This document shows positions 29,745-39,650 of a DNA stretch of 64,000 nucleotides, in pieces; within the stretch, counting starts at the first letter, position 1, and the number at the start of each line of letters is the position of its first letter. This stretch comes from Tubulanus polymorphus (Eukaryota; Nemertea; Palaeonemertea; Tubulaniformes; Tubulanidae). A program made the position numbers and the translations under genes. The stretch spans positions 12,691,951-12,755,950 of the forward strand of contig NC_134035.1 of NCBI RefSeq assembly GCF_964204645.1, given 5' to 3'. The notes beneath the pieces were generated by a model that saw only the letters and a list, made by a program, of their open reading frames with translations, made no database searches and was not told the origin of the DNA.

Positions 29745-30350
29745 CAGAGTATTTGGCCAGGTTTATCTCTGGTTTTAGTGCGGGGAGCCATGGACTCTCA
29801 CAGTTTAGAGTCCATGGTTGTGGGCCATAGACGTTTCCGTCTTAGAGTCTGGTTTCACCATGGACGTATAAACTATAGTATATTGTTTATACGTCCCTGA
29901 TAGGATTGTTTTTGAAATCAGTCCACATGTTTGAGGAACTTAAGTTATGATTCCTCGAGCACAAGCCTGGCATTTTGTATAATTGTTGTATGAGAGTAAA
30001 TATAATTGTTTGAAAGTCTCTATTTTTTTAGTTGATTAGCTTCTCTGAACTTTGTTAGTTCACCAGTCAATGGTTTTCATTATCTTGCAATCCACCCCTT
30101 TTTTCAACACTATATTCCCACCAACATGGTGCAGAGACGAGTATGTCCGCAAAAGATGATAATCGATTATATCATTGGCAATACAGTTGAACACTTTAAA
30201 CCGGACACACTGACACTTGTTGACCGGTTAGAAGCGAGTGTTGAGCTGCCGAAGAATAATTGCAAAATTAACAATCTTTTTGATTGTCACTTTAGCCACC
30301 AGGGGTGGATACAGACCGTAGCCGTATTGCCCAATACGGTCTAAAATTTA
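29745..30350 (+). repeat. Inverted diverged copy of the hairpin module found at 35.2 and 38.2 kb
   Basis: Reverse complement of 35200-35830 with substitutions. It carries the hairpins CCATGGACTCT...AGAGTCCATGG (~29788-29817) and GGACGTATAAAC...GTTTATACGTCC (~29863-29895). It also has a short open frame containing KPDTLTLVDRLEASVELPKN (~30203-30262), and ends at a palindromic ACCGTA...TACGGT. No promoter or acceptor supports a gene confidently. Confidence 0.7.
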
Positions 30351-30909
30351 AAGCACCCTGCGAAATTCCTCGGCAATGTTTTCGAGAAAATTCTCGGGCT
30401 TTTAAAAACAGCGCTGAAAACATTTAACTGAACGGCCTCCACGTTACGGGGTCAAGGGGTTCGAGGAACTGCTTTAGCTTAGTGGCAGTCCTAAGAAAAC
30501 TACCCAGTGCCACAGTTGTGAGTAAGTGTTTATGTTAATCAGAACTGTGGAACTGGACCCTTGGTTACCAGTCGGCTTACCACTTGTGGATGCTGTACAA
30601 ATTTCCTGATTTGTTAAAAAGTGCATTTCTTAAATATTTTCATGAAAAGTAGGAAAGAAATCAGGGCCTTTAGGGCTATTTAGAAAAAAAATAGCCCCAA
30701 GTAGACTTGCTATGGACCGGGTCGGTCTGACATAATCTAGTAATTGTAAAAAATAGCGATAAAATATACGATTTTTGTTGTATTCAAAAATGTTTGTGTA
30801 TTCAATCACACTTTATACATCGCTAGAACAACAAACAAACTCTTATTGACTCAATATTACAGAAAACACAGTGAAGTAACAAATCAATGACTTTTTAAAC
30901 AAAATCTTG

Positions 30910-31774
30910 TCACGAAGGTTTCTTAGACTGTTGAGATTGCAGTTTCATAGCTTCAATTTCTTTGCGGTATTTATCCCTTTCTGCTTCTAAAGTTTTTTCA
31001 AAATCCTGAAAGTAAAAACCAAAGATGATAACGAATATGATTATAAGTTTTTTCCTGAAGATGACTATATCCAGATATGGCTGGAACCTTGAATAGACAG
31101 CACTAGCTCATAGAAATGCTAGACTCTATATTTTCAATCTTAGTTCTGGATTTAAAATCATGTAACCTTTAAAAAATGGTGTAGTTTTCATGAATTGGAC
31201 ACTTAGTATCAAAATCATCCTCCCAAGGCAGGGATTCGAACCTGATGGCATCGCTACACTCAACCACAGCACGAACCCCTGCCACACTAGACCGGGTGCG
31301 TAGGTACATGCGCAGATTTGCCGCATGAAAACTTGCGGCACCGATCAGATTGCTCGTTGTATAATCGCTGAGGTAAATTTCACGGAAGAAATATAAATAG
31401 GAAAACCCTGACTAAGATAAAACGGAATATCAGATTGGCTGAAAATGACATCATCTAAGCTGGGCGTGTAGCTGCGCACTCGGTCTAGTGTGGCAGGGTT
31501 TCGTACTGTGGCAATCTCGATGCCATCAGGTTCAAATCCCTGCCGGGGAGGATGTATCAGAATTAAACTTTCACCAAAAGTCTCTGATTTCCATTGTAGC
31601 TTTTTTCCAGTGATTCATTTTCCTAACATTTAAAGACAATTTCAGCAATGATTTTTTCCAACTCACATCTAAGGGATTGTAGAACCCATGGACGATTTGA
31701 GAACCAACGAACATAGCAAGCATAGCTGAGCCAAGGAAACTGATGTATCTGGTCCATGAAGTTCCAGCAGGCAT
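30910..31774 (-). CDS. UQCC6: Complex III assembly factor UQCC6 / BRAWNIN, second cistron
   Basis: A 67-residue mitochondrial inner-membrane protein needed for cytochrome b/complex III assembly. Coding exons 31667-31774 and 30910-31005 join in phase 0. It opens with MPAGTSWTRYISFLGSAMLA, matching the conserved MPAG start of vertebrate BRAWNIN (71 residues). One transmembrane helix spans residues ~10-28, then the VHGFYNP motif (VHRYYRP in human) and a charged tail, EAERDKYRKEIEAMKLQ, ending QSKKPS. The start codon lies 19 nt after the UQCC5 stop in the same exon, with no splice acceptor between them, so this is the downstream cistron of a two-gene mRNA. The remaining intron, 31006-31666, holds two SINE copies. 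Confidence 0.93.
31195..31345 (-). mobile_element. tRNA-derived SINE, minus orientation
   Basis: Read on the minus strand it contains GTGGTTGAGTG (A-box-like), GATGCCATCAGGTTCGAATC (B box GGTTCGAATCC) and CCCTGCCTTGGGAGGATG. It shares TAGTGTGGCAGGGTTCG-type sequence with the opposite-strand copy at 31455-31556. Both lie in the UQCC6 intron. Confidence 0.6.
31455..31556 (+). mobile_element. tRNA-derived SINE, plus orientation
   Basis: Contains CTCGGTCTAGTGTGGCAGGG, GATGCCATCAGGTTCAAATC and CCTGCCGGGGAGGATG, the same order as the minus-strand copy about 110 bp to the left. The pair forms an inverted repeat inside the UQCC6 intron. Confidence 0.6.
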
Positions 31775-31793
31775 TGTACCGGTATTGTTCCTG

Positions 31794-32306
31794 TTACAGT
31801 TCACCAGAATCAATTTCTGCTTGAATAATCTTCTTAATTTGATTGCGTTTATAAATTCTATCTGTAAAATAGAACATGAATACATGATATCAATTTATAC
31901 TTTTTGTGAATACAGAAGACGCCTCCTCACTCTGTCTAATAGCATTTGAACTGCAGAAAATAAAATAATTTACTTGACTATCAGGCTGTCAGGGAACTAG
32001 GTAACATTGGAATTTTAATAGAATTTTAGCTGATTGACGAATCAGTGGTACTGAAGGTTTATACAAATTCTAGTGGTATTCGCCGAGTCAGGTGGGGGTC
32101 TGTCGTACAAAAATTAATTAGAATTGAATTGACGACTGTTTTGACTTACAGAAATTGACTTCCCCGACGTGCCAGCGTATCATACAAAACTCCAGACCAG
32201 CTCCCAGCAACAAGAATGCGGGCAGAAATCTATAAACACCGAATCTTTGTTTTCCGGGCCACTTATTTACGATTTTTCGAAAGAAACGATCTAATTTCGT
32301 AACCAT
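31794..32306 (-). CDS. UQCC5: Complex III assembly factor UQCC5 / SMIM4, first cistron
   Basis: A 74-residue single-pass mitochondrial inner-membrane protein. Coding exons 32150-32306 and 31794-31861 join in phase 1 across GTAAGT...TTTACAG. The core PGKQRFGVYRFLPAF is nearly identical to human SMIM4 (PGKQRFGIYRFLPFF), followed by the membrane helix (~residues 26-44), WHVGEVNFY and a basic/acidic tail ending QAEIDSGEL. Known biology: SMIM4 and BRAWNIN bind each other and the UQCC1-UQCC2 module that matures newly made cytochrome b. The exon holding the last 22 codons also holds the start of UQCC6. The ATG at 32304-32306 is the first in the conserved frame. Confidence 0.95.
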
Positions 32307-33935
32307 TCTGCATTTTCTTGACCCGGAAGTGTTTTGGTGAAGGGATATCTCCTAATGACGTCATTCAGACGAAATCCCCGCACGCGGGAGACACCCGCAA
32401 AATGTGACCCTAGGCAAGTTTGAGCTGCTGGAATATACTCACGTGCCAGAGGCGCAACTCCCGACGCCACAAGGACAGGTTATTTGGGGTCTCTCTCAGT
32501 TTTTGCGACAGCGCCACGGCGCTGGAGCATATTAAGTCGATCGAACCACCTGGTGTCTTCCAATACCACCACCTAGGGCGTACTCTTTTATGACCTCCGA
32601 AGTCTCCGTCCGAAATCTCCGGTTGGCTCCACACAAAATCCGAATCACACCACCTCGACAGAAAGGAGGTTTCGGAGACTCCAAAAAGTCACGTGACCAA
32701 TAAAAGAGTACGATTGGAGGCAAACGGATTCTCCGATCTGATAAAAGAGTTCGCCCCTAGTGGGCTCAAATTCAAGTTCAAATATACTTTATTGATACTC
32801 ATCATATATACTTAATTGTTACTTTATTCAATACTTTATTGTTCCCAGTACTGCAAATACATCGGATTCCCGCAATTAAGTAGACAGAACACAAATAAAA
32901 TTAAGAATCTTTTAGTATTCAGAAAACAACGTACATGTTATTATTCAACTTTAATTAGCAATGAGATAATTTTTTGCGACACTCACGCATTCCCTTTCTG
33001 GAAAGCTGATCGGCTCTTCCCTGAAAAATTGATTGCTGAATCGACGTTCCGCTAATGATGAATACTATTTTTAGATCCCCTGATTTCAAAATTCAAAAAT
33101 ATAGATTTATATGAACCTTAGGTCTACCTTGTAATTAACAAATTATTCGAAAGCAAAGATCTTGCATTCGAGTTTATTCATTTTAAGCAGTTTCTTTATT
33201 TCAAGCCCCGAATTGATTGTCTAAATCTCTTTGCTCTTCTCGTGACTTGTATTCAATTAAATTTTCTATTCTAATTCTACCATTTGTACGTGAATACTAT
33301 CAACGGTAGCATTTGTTTCTTTTCGTTTCGTTTTTCATAATGATTTTGTAATTTATTTAAATCTCCATTTTATCGCGACGGGTGCTTCCGCTTTTAAACT
33401 GTTCGTTTATTACTTCCGATTTTTTAATCTTCATTAATTCATTCATTCTTTATGACTTCTCTCTCCAAAATCGGTATAATAATGACTTTGCAAAACCACC
33501 TGTCGCAGTATATTTCCTTTTAGAAATATACCTTGTTTGGAAATATATCTGAATCACCATTATGAGTTTTCCGGTTTGCTCGGCTACCCGTACTGGCGGG
33601 GTAGTCTAGAGAGGCCAATGAAAACCCCGGTTTGCTGAACTACCCCTCTTTGCGGGGATGCGGTATGATGTTTGATCTGACAGTTTCAAGTGGTTAATGG
33701 CTGTTTCAAGTGCTTACAACGATGCTTATTACTTCGTGGTACATGGTGGTTTAAAAAAAGATTTCATAATAATACGCTCACCGCGTGGGCTTCGTAGAAA
33801 GACCACTACCTGTGGCCTTCCCAAATTTTAATTGTCCTGTCTGATTTGGTTTCATCCAATTGAGAGACTGCCTTTTCCAGTTAGGGCATTTTTGGATCAC
33901 ATAACTCAGGAAATGACTTACGCTTTTGGGCCCAT
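32307..33935. other. Region upstream of the UQCC5-UQCC6 gene, with a MITE
   Basis: 32307-32420 probably holds the promoter and 5' leader. 32567-32764 is a MITE-like element with inverted ends CCACCTAGGGCGTACTCTTT and AAAGAGTTCGCCCCTAGTGG, with partly symmetric interior. 32770-33930 is AT-rich with nothing convincing; 33580-33660 has two diverged GGTTTGCT...CTACCC repeats. Confidence 0.55.
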
Positions 33936-34124
33936 TCGTCGGTTCCACATGTTTCATTTGAGCTATAGACCACAATGGTGACACCATGATGGTCAGAGAC
34001 TGACCAATTGAGATATCCACGAGTCTGACCACTTGACTTCGAATTTCGGAAATTTTTCAAGTCATGTTTGTTTTCAAACTACTGAAGAATCATTGCAAAT
34101 TTATAAATGGTGTCAAACTAGAAA

Positions 34125-34945
34125 GGATTCGCCATCAGGACACCCCTGTGCATCCTCTATATATTCAGCATCAGGACCACTCTGAATCAGCATCAGTAAT
34201 TACTGGGTTCGAACCCGGGACACCCCGGTACATCCTCCATTAAGCATCAGGGCCACTCGTTCAAACCCAGTAATTGCTGATACTGATTCAGAGTGGTTCT
34301 GATGCTGAATAGAGAATGTACAGGGGTGTCCCAGGTTCAAACCCAGTAATTACTGATACTGATTCAGAGTGGTCCTGATGCTGAATATATAGAGGATGTA
34401 CAGGGGTGTCCTGAATCTGTTATCAGTTATTACTTTTGTTAAGATATCAACATTTTACCGTACGGTGCTGTCTCTACGCTCATCGTTAGCGGGATTTTTA
34501 TACACTAACGTTAGTCAACTCTGGCAAGCTAAGGTCACGGAGTATAACTGGACAGCACGTCGATTGCCAGAGCTGACTTTAGTTAGTGTATGAAAATCCC
34601 GCTAACGATGAGCATAGCGGCAGCACTGTACGGTCTGGACACCCCTGTACACCCTTTATTCAACATCAGGACAACTCTGAATCAGTATCAGTAATTACTG
34701 GGTTTGAACCTGGGACACCCCTGTACATTCTCTATTCAGCATCAGTACCACTCTGAACCAGTATCATTAATTACTGGGTTCGAACCTGGGACACCCCTGT
34801 TCATCTTTTATCCATCACGACCACTCTGAATCAGTATCAGCAATTACTGGGTTTGAACGCGGGACAGCCCTGTTCATCCTCTATTCAGCATCAGGACCAC
34901 TCTGAACCAGTATCAGTAATTACTGGGTTCGAACCTTAGAGACGA
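34125..34945. mobile_element. Foldback-like element, left copy
   Basis: A ~75-bp subrepeat (GAATCAGTATCAGTAATTAC, GGGTTCGAACC, GACACCCCTGTACATCC) occurs in both orientations on either side of a central palindrome at 34458-34633. The palindrome arms contain GCTCATCGTTAGCGGGATTT and its reverse complement. Long inverted arms built of direct subrepeats are the hallmark of foldback transposons. No transposase is present. Confidence 0.7.
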
Positions 34946-35199
34946 TCAGGAGGTCATCGGCTACATTTACCGAAAGCATGAAGAAAATAAAAACAATGAT
35001 TTTTACAAGAGAAACACAAATCTCATGTAATTAATCATGTAATGTTAACACCAAAAGAAGGATACTGGGTGCCACTTTTAAAGGCAAAGTTAACTATTCA
35101 GGACTCTGCTTCTGTATATAAAAATCAAACCGATCATCAGTGGAAATATCTAATTAGCGGGTGGTGAAATATATATGCCGTCACAAAATATTGCCGAAG

Positions 35200-35830
35200 G
35201 GCACTTAAATTTTAGACCGTACGAACAATGTATTGGGCAATACGGTCTGGATCCGCCCCTGAGTGCTTTAGTGACAATCAAAAAGATTGCTAATTTCGTA
35301 ATTACTCTTCGGCAGCTCAACACTCGCTTCTAACCGGTCAACAAGTGTTAGTGTGTCCGGGTTGAAGGTAAGCTGTATTGCCAATATTCGATTATCATGT
35401 TTTCCGGACATCCTCGTCTCCGCACAATGTTGGTGGGAATATTGGTTTGAAAAAAGAGGTGGATTGCAAGATAACAAAAAACCACTGACTGGTGAACTAA
35501 CAAAGTTCAGACAGAGTAGCTAAACAGATAAAGAATTTCAATCATATTTATTCTCATACAGTGTACAACAATCATACAAAATGCCAGGTTTGTGCTCGAG
35601 GAATTATAACGTAAGCTCCTCAAACACGTGGACTGTATTTCAAAAACAGTCCAACCATGGATGTATAAACTATAAACTAGAGTTTATACATCCATGGTCC
35701 AACCATAGACTCTAAAACAGAAACGTCTATGGCCTACAACCATGGACTCACGAGTCCATGGCTCCCCGCACTAAAACCAGAGATAAACCTGGCCAAATAC
35801 TCTGGAAAGCGTAGGATTAAGTAATCAATC
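35200..35830 (-). repeat. Hairpin module with short open frame, left copy
   Basis: On the minus strand a 69-codon frame (35268-35477) ends NPDTLTLVDRLEASVELPKS...NLFDCH, unrecognised. Downstream lie three hairpins: 35655-35697 (CCATGGATGTATAAACT and inverse), a CCATAGACTCT...AACGTCTATGG stretch, and 35741-35762 (CCATGGACTC...GAGTCCATGG). At 35205-35255 GACCGTA...TACGGTC forms another. A diverged inverted copy lies at 29745-30350. Confidence 0.7.
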
Positions 35831-36178
35831 TGATTTACATTTTTACATCATTTTATTTTCACATATCATATTATTAACTTTTAGCTTATTTTCTCAAATT
35901 TTAATAGTAATTTCATTTCTATTACTATGAATGAAATTGTAATAACTCTAAACCACAAAAGTAACATGTAAAGTATTTCGAAGTTTTAATATACAATACA
36001 TCTCCACTACTACTGATTTTATACAATTTGCATCAATAGGAAAATAACAAAAATACACAAAGAATTATAAACTTTTATCCATAAAACACAGAACATTGCC
36101 AAATTTTCCTCGTCTTTAATAGATTTCTTCAAACATTATCAACTAGCTTATTTCACAAATGTTACATTTGAAATAAAG

Positions 36179-36429
36179 CAGGGTCTGATCTAAGCACTAG
36201 TTCAATTGCCCGGGACAAGTATATTTTCATTAGGGCAAGTAGGTTATCATTATCGCTCATCCACCGGGCTTGTGTAATTCTATATCTCAAAGCTTTTATC
36301 CCACTCGATGCAAGGGATGATAGTGTCACAATCGGACTGCTCATGTAGGGCACGTTGAGGGGGCAAGCGATATTACATATTATGCTTGCCCTGCGGTCGA
36401 ATGGCATTTATTCCTTAGATCAAACCCTG
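36179..36429 (-). mobile_element. Family 4 MITE inside the left 3-kb unit
   Basis: Ends CAGGGTCTGATCTAAG and TTAGATCAAACCCTG, with inner TTGCCCGGGACAAG. About 250 bp; the copy at 39175-39425 is its duplicate. Confidence 0.8.
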
Positions 36430-36665
36430 CAAACTATTATAAAGGAAATTCTTCTTGTCCAGACATTACAGGCCCCACACAGACGCGGTTAAACCGATAA
36501 TCAAAACAAAGCTTGGACGATTGACCAATTAGCACTGCATCCACAAGTTATCCTCTATTTTCAACAGGGCCTTAATTAAATCAGTATTTTATGAACGACT
36601 GATAAGCACCAAAGTGAAATTGTTGCTATAAAACTTAACAACTGAAAAGGTGTAAGATATCCCTC

Positions 36666-39650
36666 GGTTCGTCGGTTCCACATATTTCATTTGAGCTATA
36701 GACCACAATGGTGACACCATGATGGTCAGAAACTGACCAATTGAGATATCCCCGAGTCTGACCACTTGACTTCGAACTTCGGAAATTTTTCAAGTCATGT
36801 TTGTTTTCAAACTACTGAAGAATCATTGCAAATTCATAAACTGACCATCACTGACCACCACTGACAAATTCAAACTCCTTGAATTTGAAAACTATATACC
36901 GCGTTATGGTGTCAAACTAGAAATGATTCGCCATAAATATTGAGAATTCATAAATTGACCATCACTGACCACCACTGACCAATTCATGCTTCACGAATAT
37001 GAGAACGATATACATGTACGAAGTTACGGTGTCAAACTAGAAAGGATTCGCCATCAGGACACCCCTGTACATCCTCTATATATTCAGCATCAGGACCACT
37101 CTGAATCAGCATCAGTATTCACTGGGTTCGAACCCGGGACACCCCGGTACATCCTCCATTAAGCATCAGGGCCACTCGTTCAAACCCAGTAATTGCTGAT
37201 ACTGATTCAGAGTGGTTCTGATGCTGAATAGAGAATGTAAAGGGGTGTCCCAGGTTCAAACCCAGTAATTACTGATGCTGATTCAGAGTGGTCCTGATGC
37301 TGAATATATAGAGGATGTACAGGGGTGTCCTGAATCTGTTATCAGTTATTACTTTTGTTAAGATATCAACATTTTTACCGTACGGTGCTGTCTCTACGCT
37401 CATCGTTAGCGGGATTTTTATACACTAACGTTAGTCAACTCTGGCAAGCTAAGGTCACGGAGTATAACTGGACAGCACGTCGATTGCCAGAGCTGACTTC
37501 AGTTAGTGTATGAAAATCCCGCTAACGATGAGCATAGCGGCAGCACTGTACGGTCTGGACACCCCTGTACATCCTTTATTCAACATCAGGACAACTCTGA
37601 ATCAGTATCAGTAATTACTGGGTTTGAACCTGGGACACCCCTGTACATTCTCTATTCAGCATCAGTACCACTCTGAACCAGTATCATTAATTACTGGGTT
37701 CGAACCTGGGACACCCCTGTTCATCTTTTATCCATCACGACCACTCTGAATCAGTATCAGCAATTGCTGGGTTTGAACGCGGGACAGCCCTGTTCATCCT
37801 CTACTCAGCATCAGTACCACTCTGAATCAGTATCAGTTATTACTGGATTCGAACCCGGGACACCCCTGTGCATCCTCTATTCAGCATCAGGACCACTCTG
37901 AACCAGTATCAGTAATTACTGGGTTCGAACCTTAGAGACGATCAGGAGGTCATCGGCTACATTTACCGAAAGCATGAAGAAAATAAAAACAATGATTTTT
38001 ACAAGAGAAACACAAATCTCATGTAATTAATCATGTAATGTTAACACCAAAAGAAGGATACTGGGTGCCACTTTTAAAGGCAAAGTTAACTATTCAGGAC
38101 TCTGCTTCTGTATATAAAAATCAAACCGATCATCAGTGGAAATATCTAATTAGCGGGTGGTGAAATATATATGCCGTCACAAAATATTGCCGAAGGGCAC
38201 TTAAATTTTAGACCGTACGAACAATGTATTGGGCAATACGGTCTGGATCCGCCCCTGAGTGCTTTAGTGACAATCAAAAAGATTGCTAATTTCGTAATTA
38301 CTCTTCGGCAGCTCAACACTCGCTTCTAACCGGTCAACAAGTGTTAGTGTGTCCGGGTTGAAGGTAAGCTGTATTGCCAATATTCGATTATCATGTTTTC
38401 CGGACATCCTCGTCTCCGCACAATGTTGGTGGGAATATTGGTTTGAAAAAAGAGGTGGATTGCAAGATAACAAAAAACCACTGACTGGTGAACTAACAAA
38501 GTTCAGACAGAGTAGCTAAACAGATAAAGAATTTCAATCATATTTATTCTCATACAGTGTACAACAATCATACAAAATGCCAGGTTTGTGCTCGAGGAAT
38601 TATAACGTAAGCTCCTCAAACACGTGGACTGTATTTCAAAAACAGTCCAACCATGGATGTATAAACTATAAACTAGAGTTTATACATCCATGGTCCAACC
38701 ATAGACTCTAAAACAGAAACGTCTATGGCCTACAACCATGGACTCACGAGTCCATGGCTCCCCGCACTAAAACCAGAGATAAACCTGGCCAAATACTCTG
38801 GAAAGCGTAGGATTAAGTAATCAATCTGATTTACATTTTTACATCATTTTATTTTCACATATCATATTATTAACTTTTAGCTTATTTTCTCAAATTCTAA
38901 TAGTAATTTTATTTCTATTACTATGAATGAAATAGTAATAACTCTAAACCACAAAAGTAACATGTAAAGTATTTCGAAGTTTTAATATACAATACATCTC
39001 CACTACTACTGATTTTATACAATTTGCATCAATAGGAAAATAACAAAAATACACAAAGAATTATAAACTTTTATCCATAAAACACAGAACATTGCCAAAT
39101 TTTCCTTGTCTTTAAGAGATTTCTTCAAACATTATCAACTAGTTTATTTCACAAATGTTACATTTGAAATAAAGCAGGGTCTGATCTAAGCACTAGTTCA
39201 ATTGCCCGGGACAAGTATATTTTCATTAGGGCAAGTAGGTTATCATTATCGCTCATCCACCGGGCTTGTGTAATTCTATATCTCAAAGCTTTTATCCCAC
39301 TCGATGCAAGGGATGATAGTGTCACAATGGGACTGCTCATGTAAGGCACGTTGAGGGGGCAAGCGATATTACATATTATGCTTGCCCTGCGGTCGAATGG
39401 CATTTATTCCTTAGATCAAACCCTGCAAACTATTATAAAGGAAATTCTTCTTGTCCAGACATTACAGGCCCCACACAGACGCGGTTAAACCGATAATCAA
39501 AACAAAGCTTGGACGATTGACCAATTAGCACTGCATCCACAAGTTATCCTCTATTTTCGACAGGGCCCTAATTAAATCAGTATTTTATGAACGACTGATA
39601 AGCACCAAAGTGAAATTGTTGCTATAAAACTTAACAACTGAAAAGGTTCA
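36666..39650. repeat. 3-kb tandem duplication, right unit
   Basis: Same order as the left unit: foldback-like element (about 37045-37942, with one extra ~77-bp subrepeat), hairpin module (38196-38826, identical 69-codon frame at 38264-38473), MITE (39175-39425). Differences from the left unit are scattered single substitutions, plus an added ~190 bp at 36840-37030 holding repeats of CTGACCATCACTGACCACCA. The divergence seen by eye is low, so the duplication is recent. Confidence 0.95.
39175..39425 (-). mobile_element. Family 4 MITE inside the right 3-kb unit
   Basis: Duplicate of 36179-36429 at the constant 2996-bp offset, with a few substitutions. Confidence 0.8.

Larger units (their letters stand above)
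33936..36665. repeat. 3-kb tandem duplication, left unit
   Basis: Starts GTCGGTTCCACATGTTTCAT and ends near AACTTAACAACTGAAAAGG. Contents in order: unique leader, foldback-like element (34125-34945), spacer, hairpin module (35200-35830), AT-rich spacer, family 4 MITE (36179-36429) and ~230 bp of tail. It is nearly identical to the right unit; the constant 2996-bp offset applies from about 34.95 kb on. The left unit lacks a ~190-bp segment and one ~77-bp subrepeat present on the right. Confidence 0.95.

Noticed and set aside
34190-34930. tRNA genes suggested by repeated GGTTCGAACC boxes
   Set aside because: No acceptor stem, A box or anticodon arm could be fitted; the boxes are part of a foldback subrepeat.
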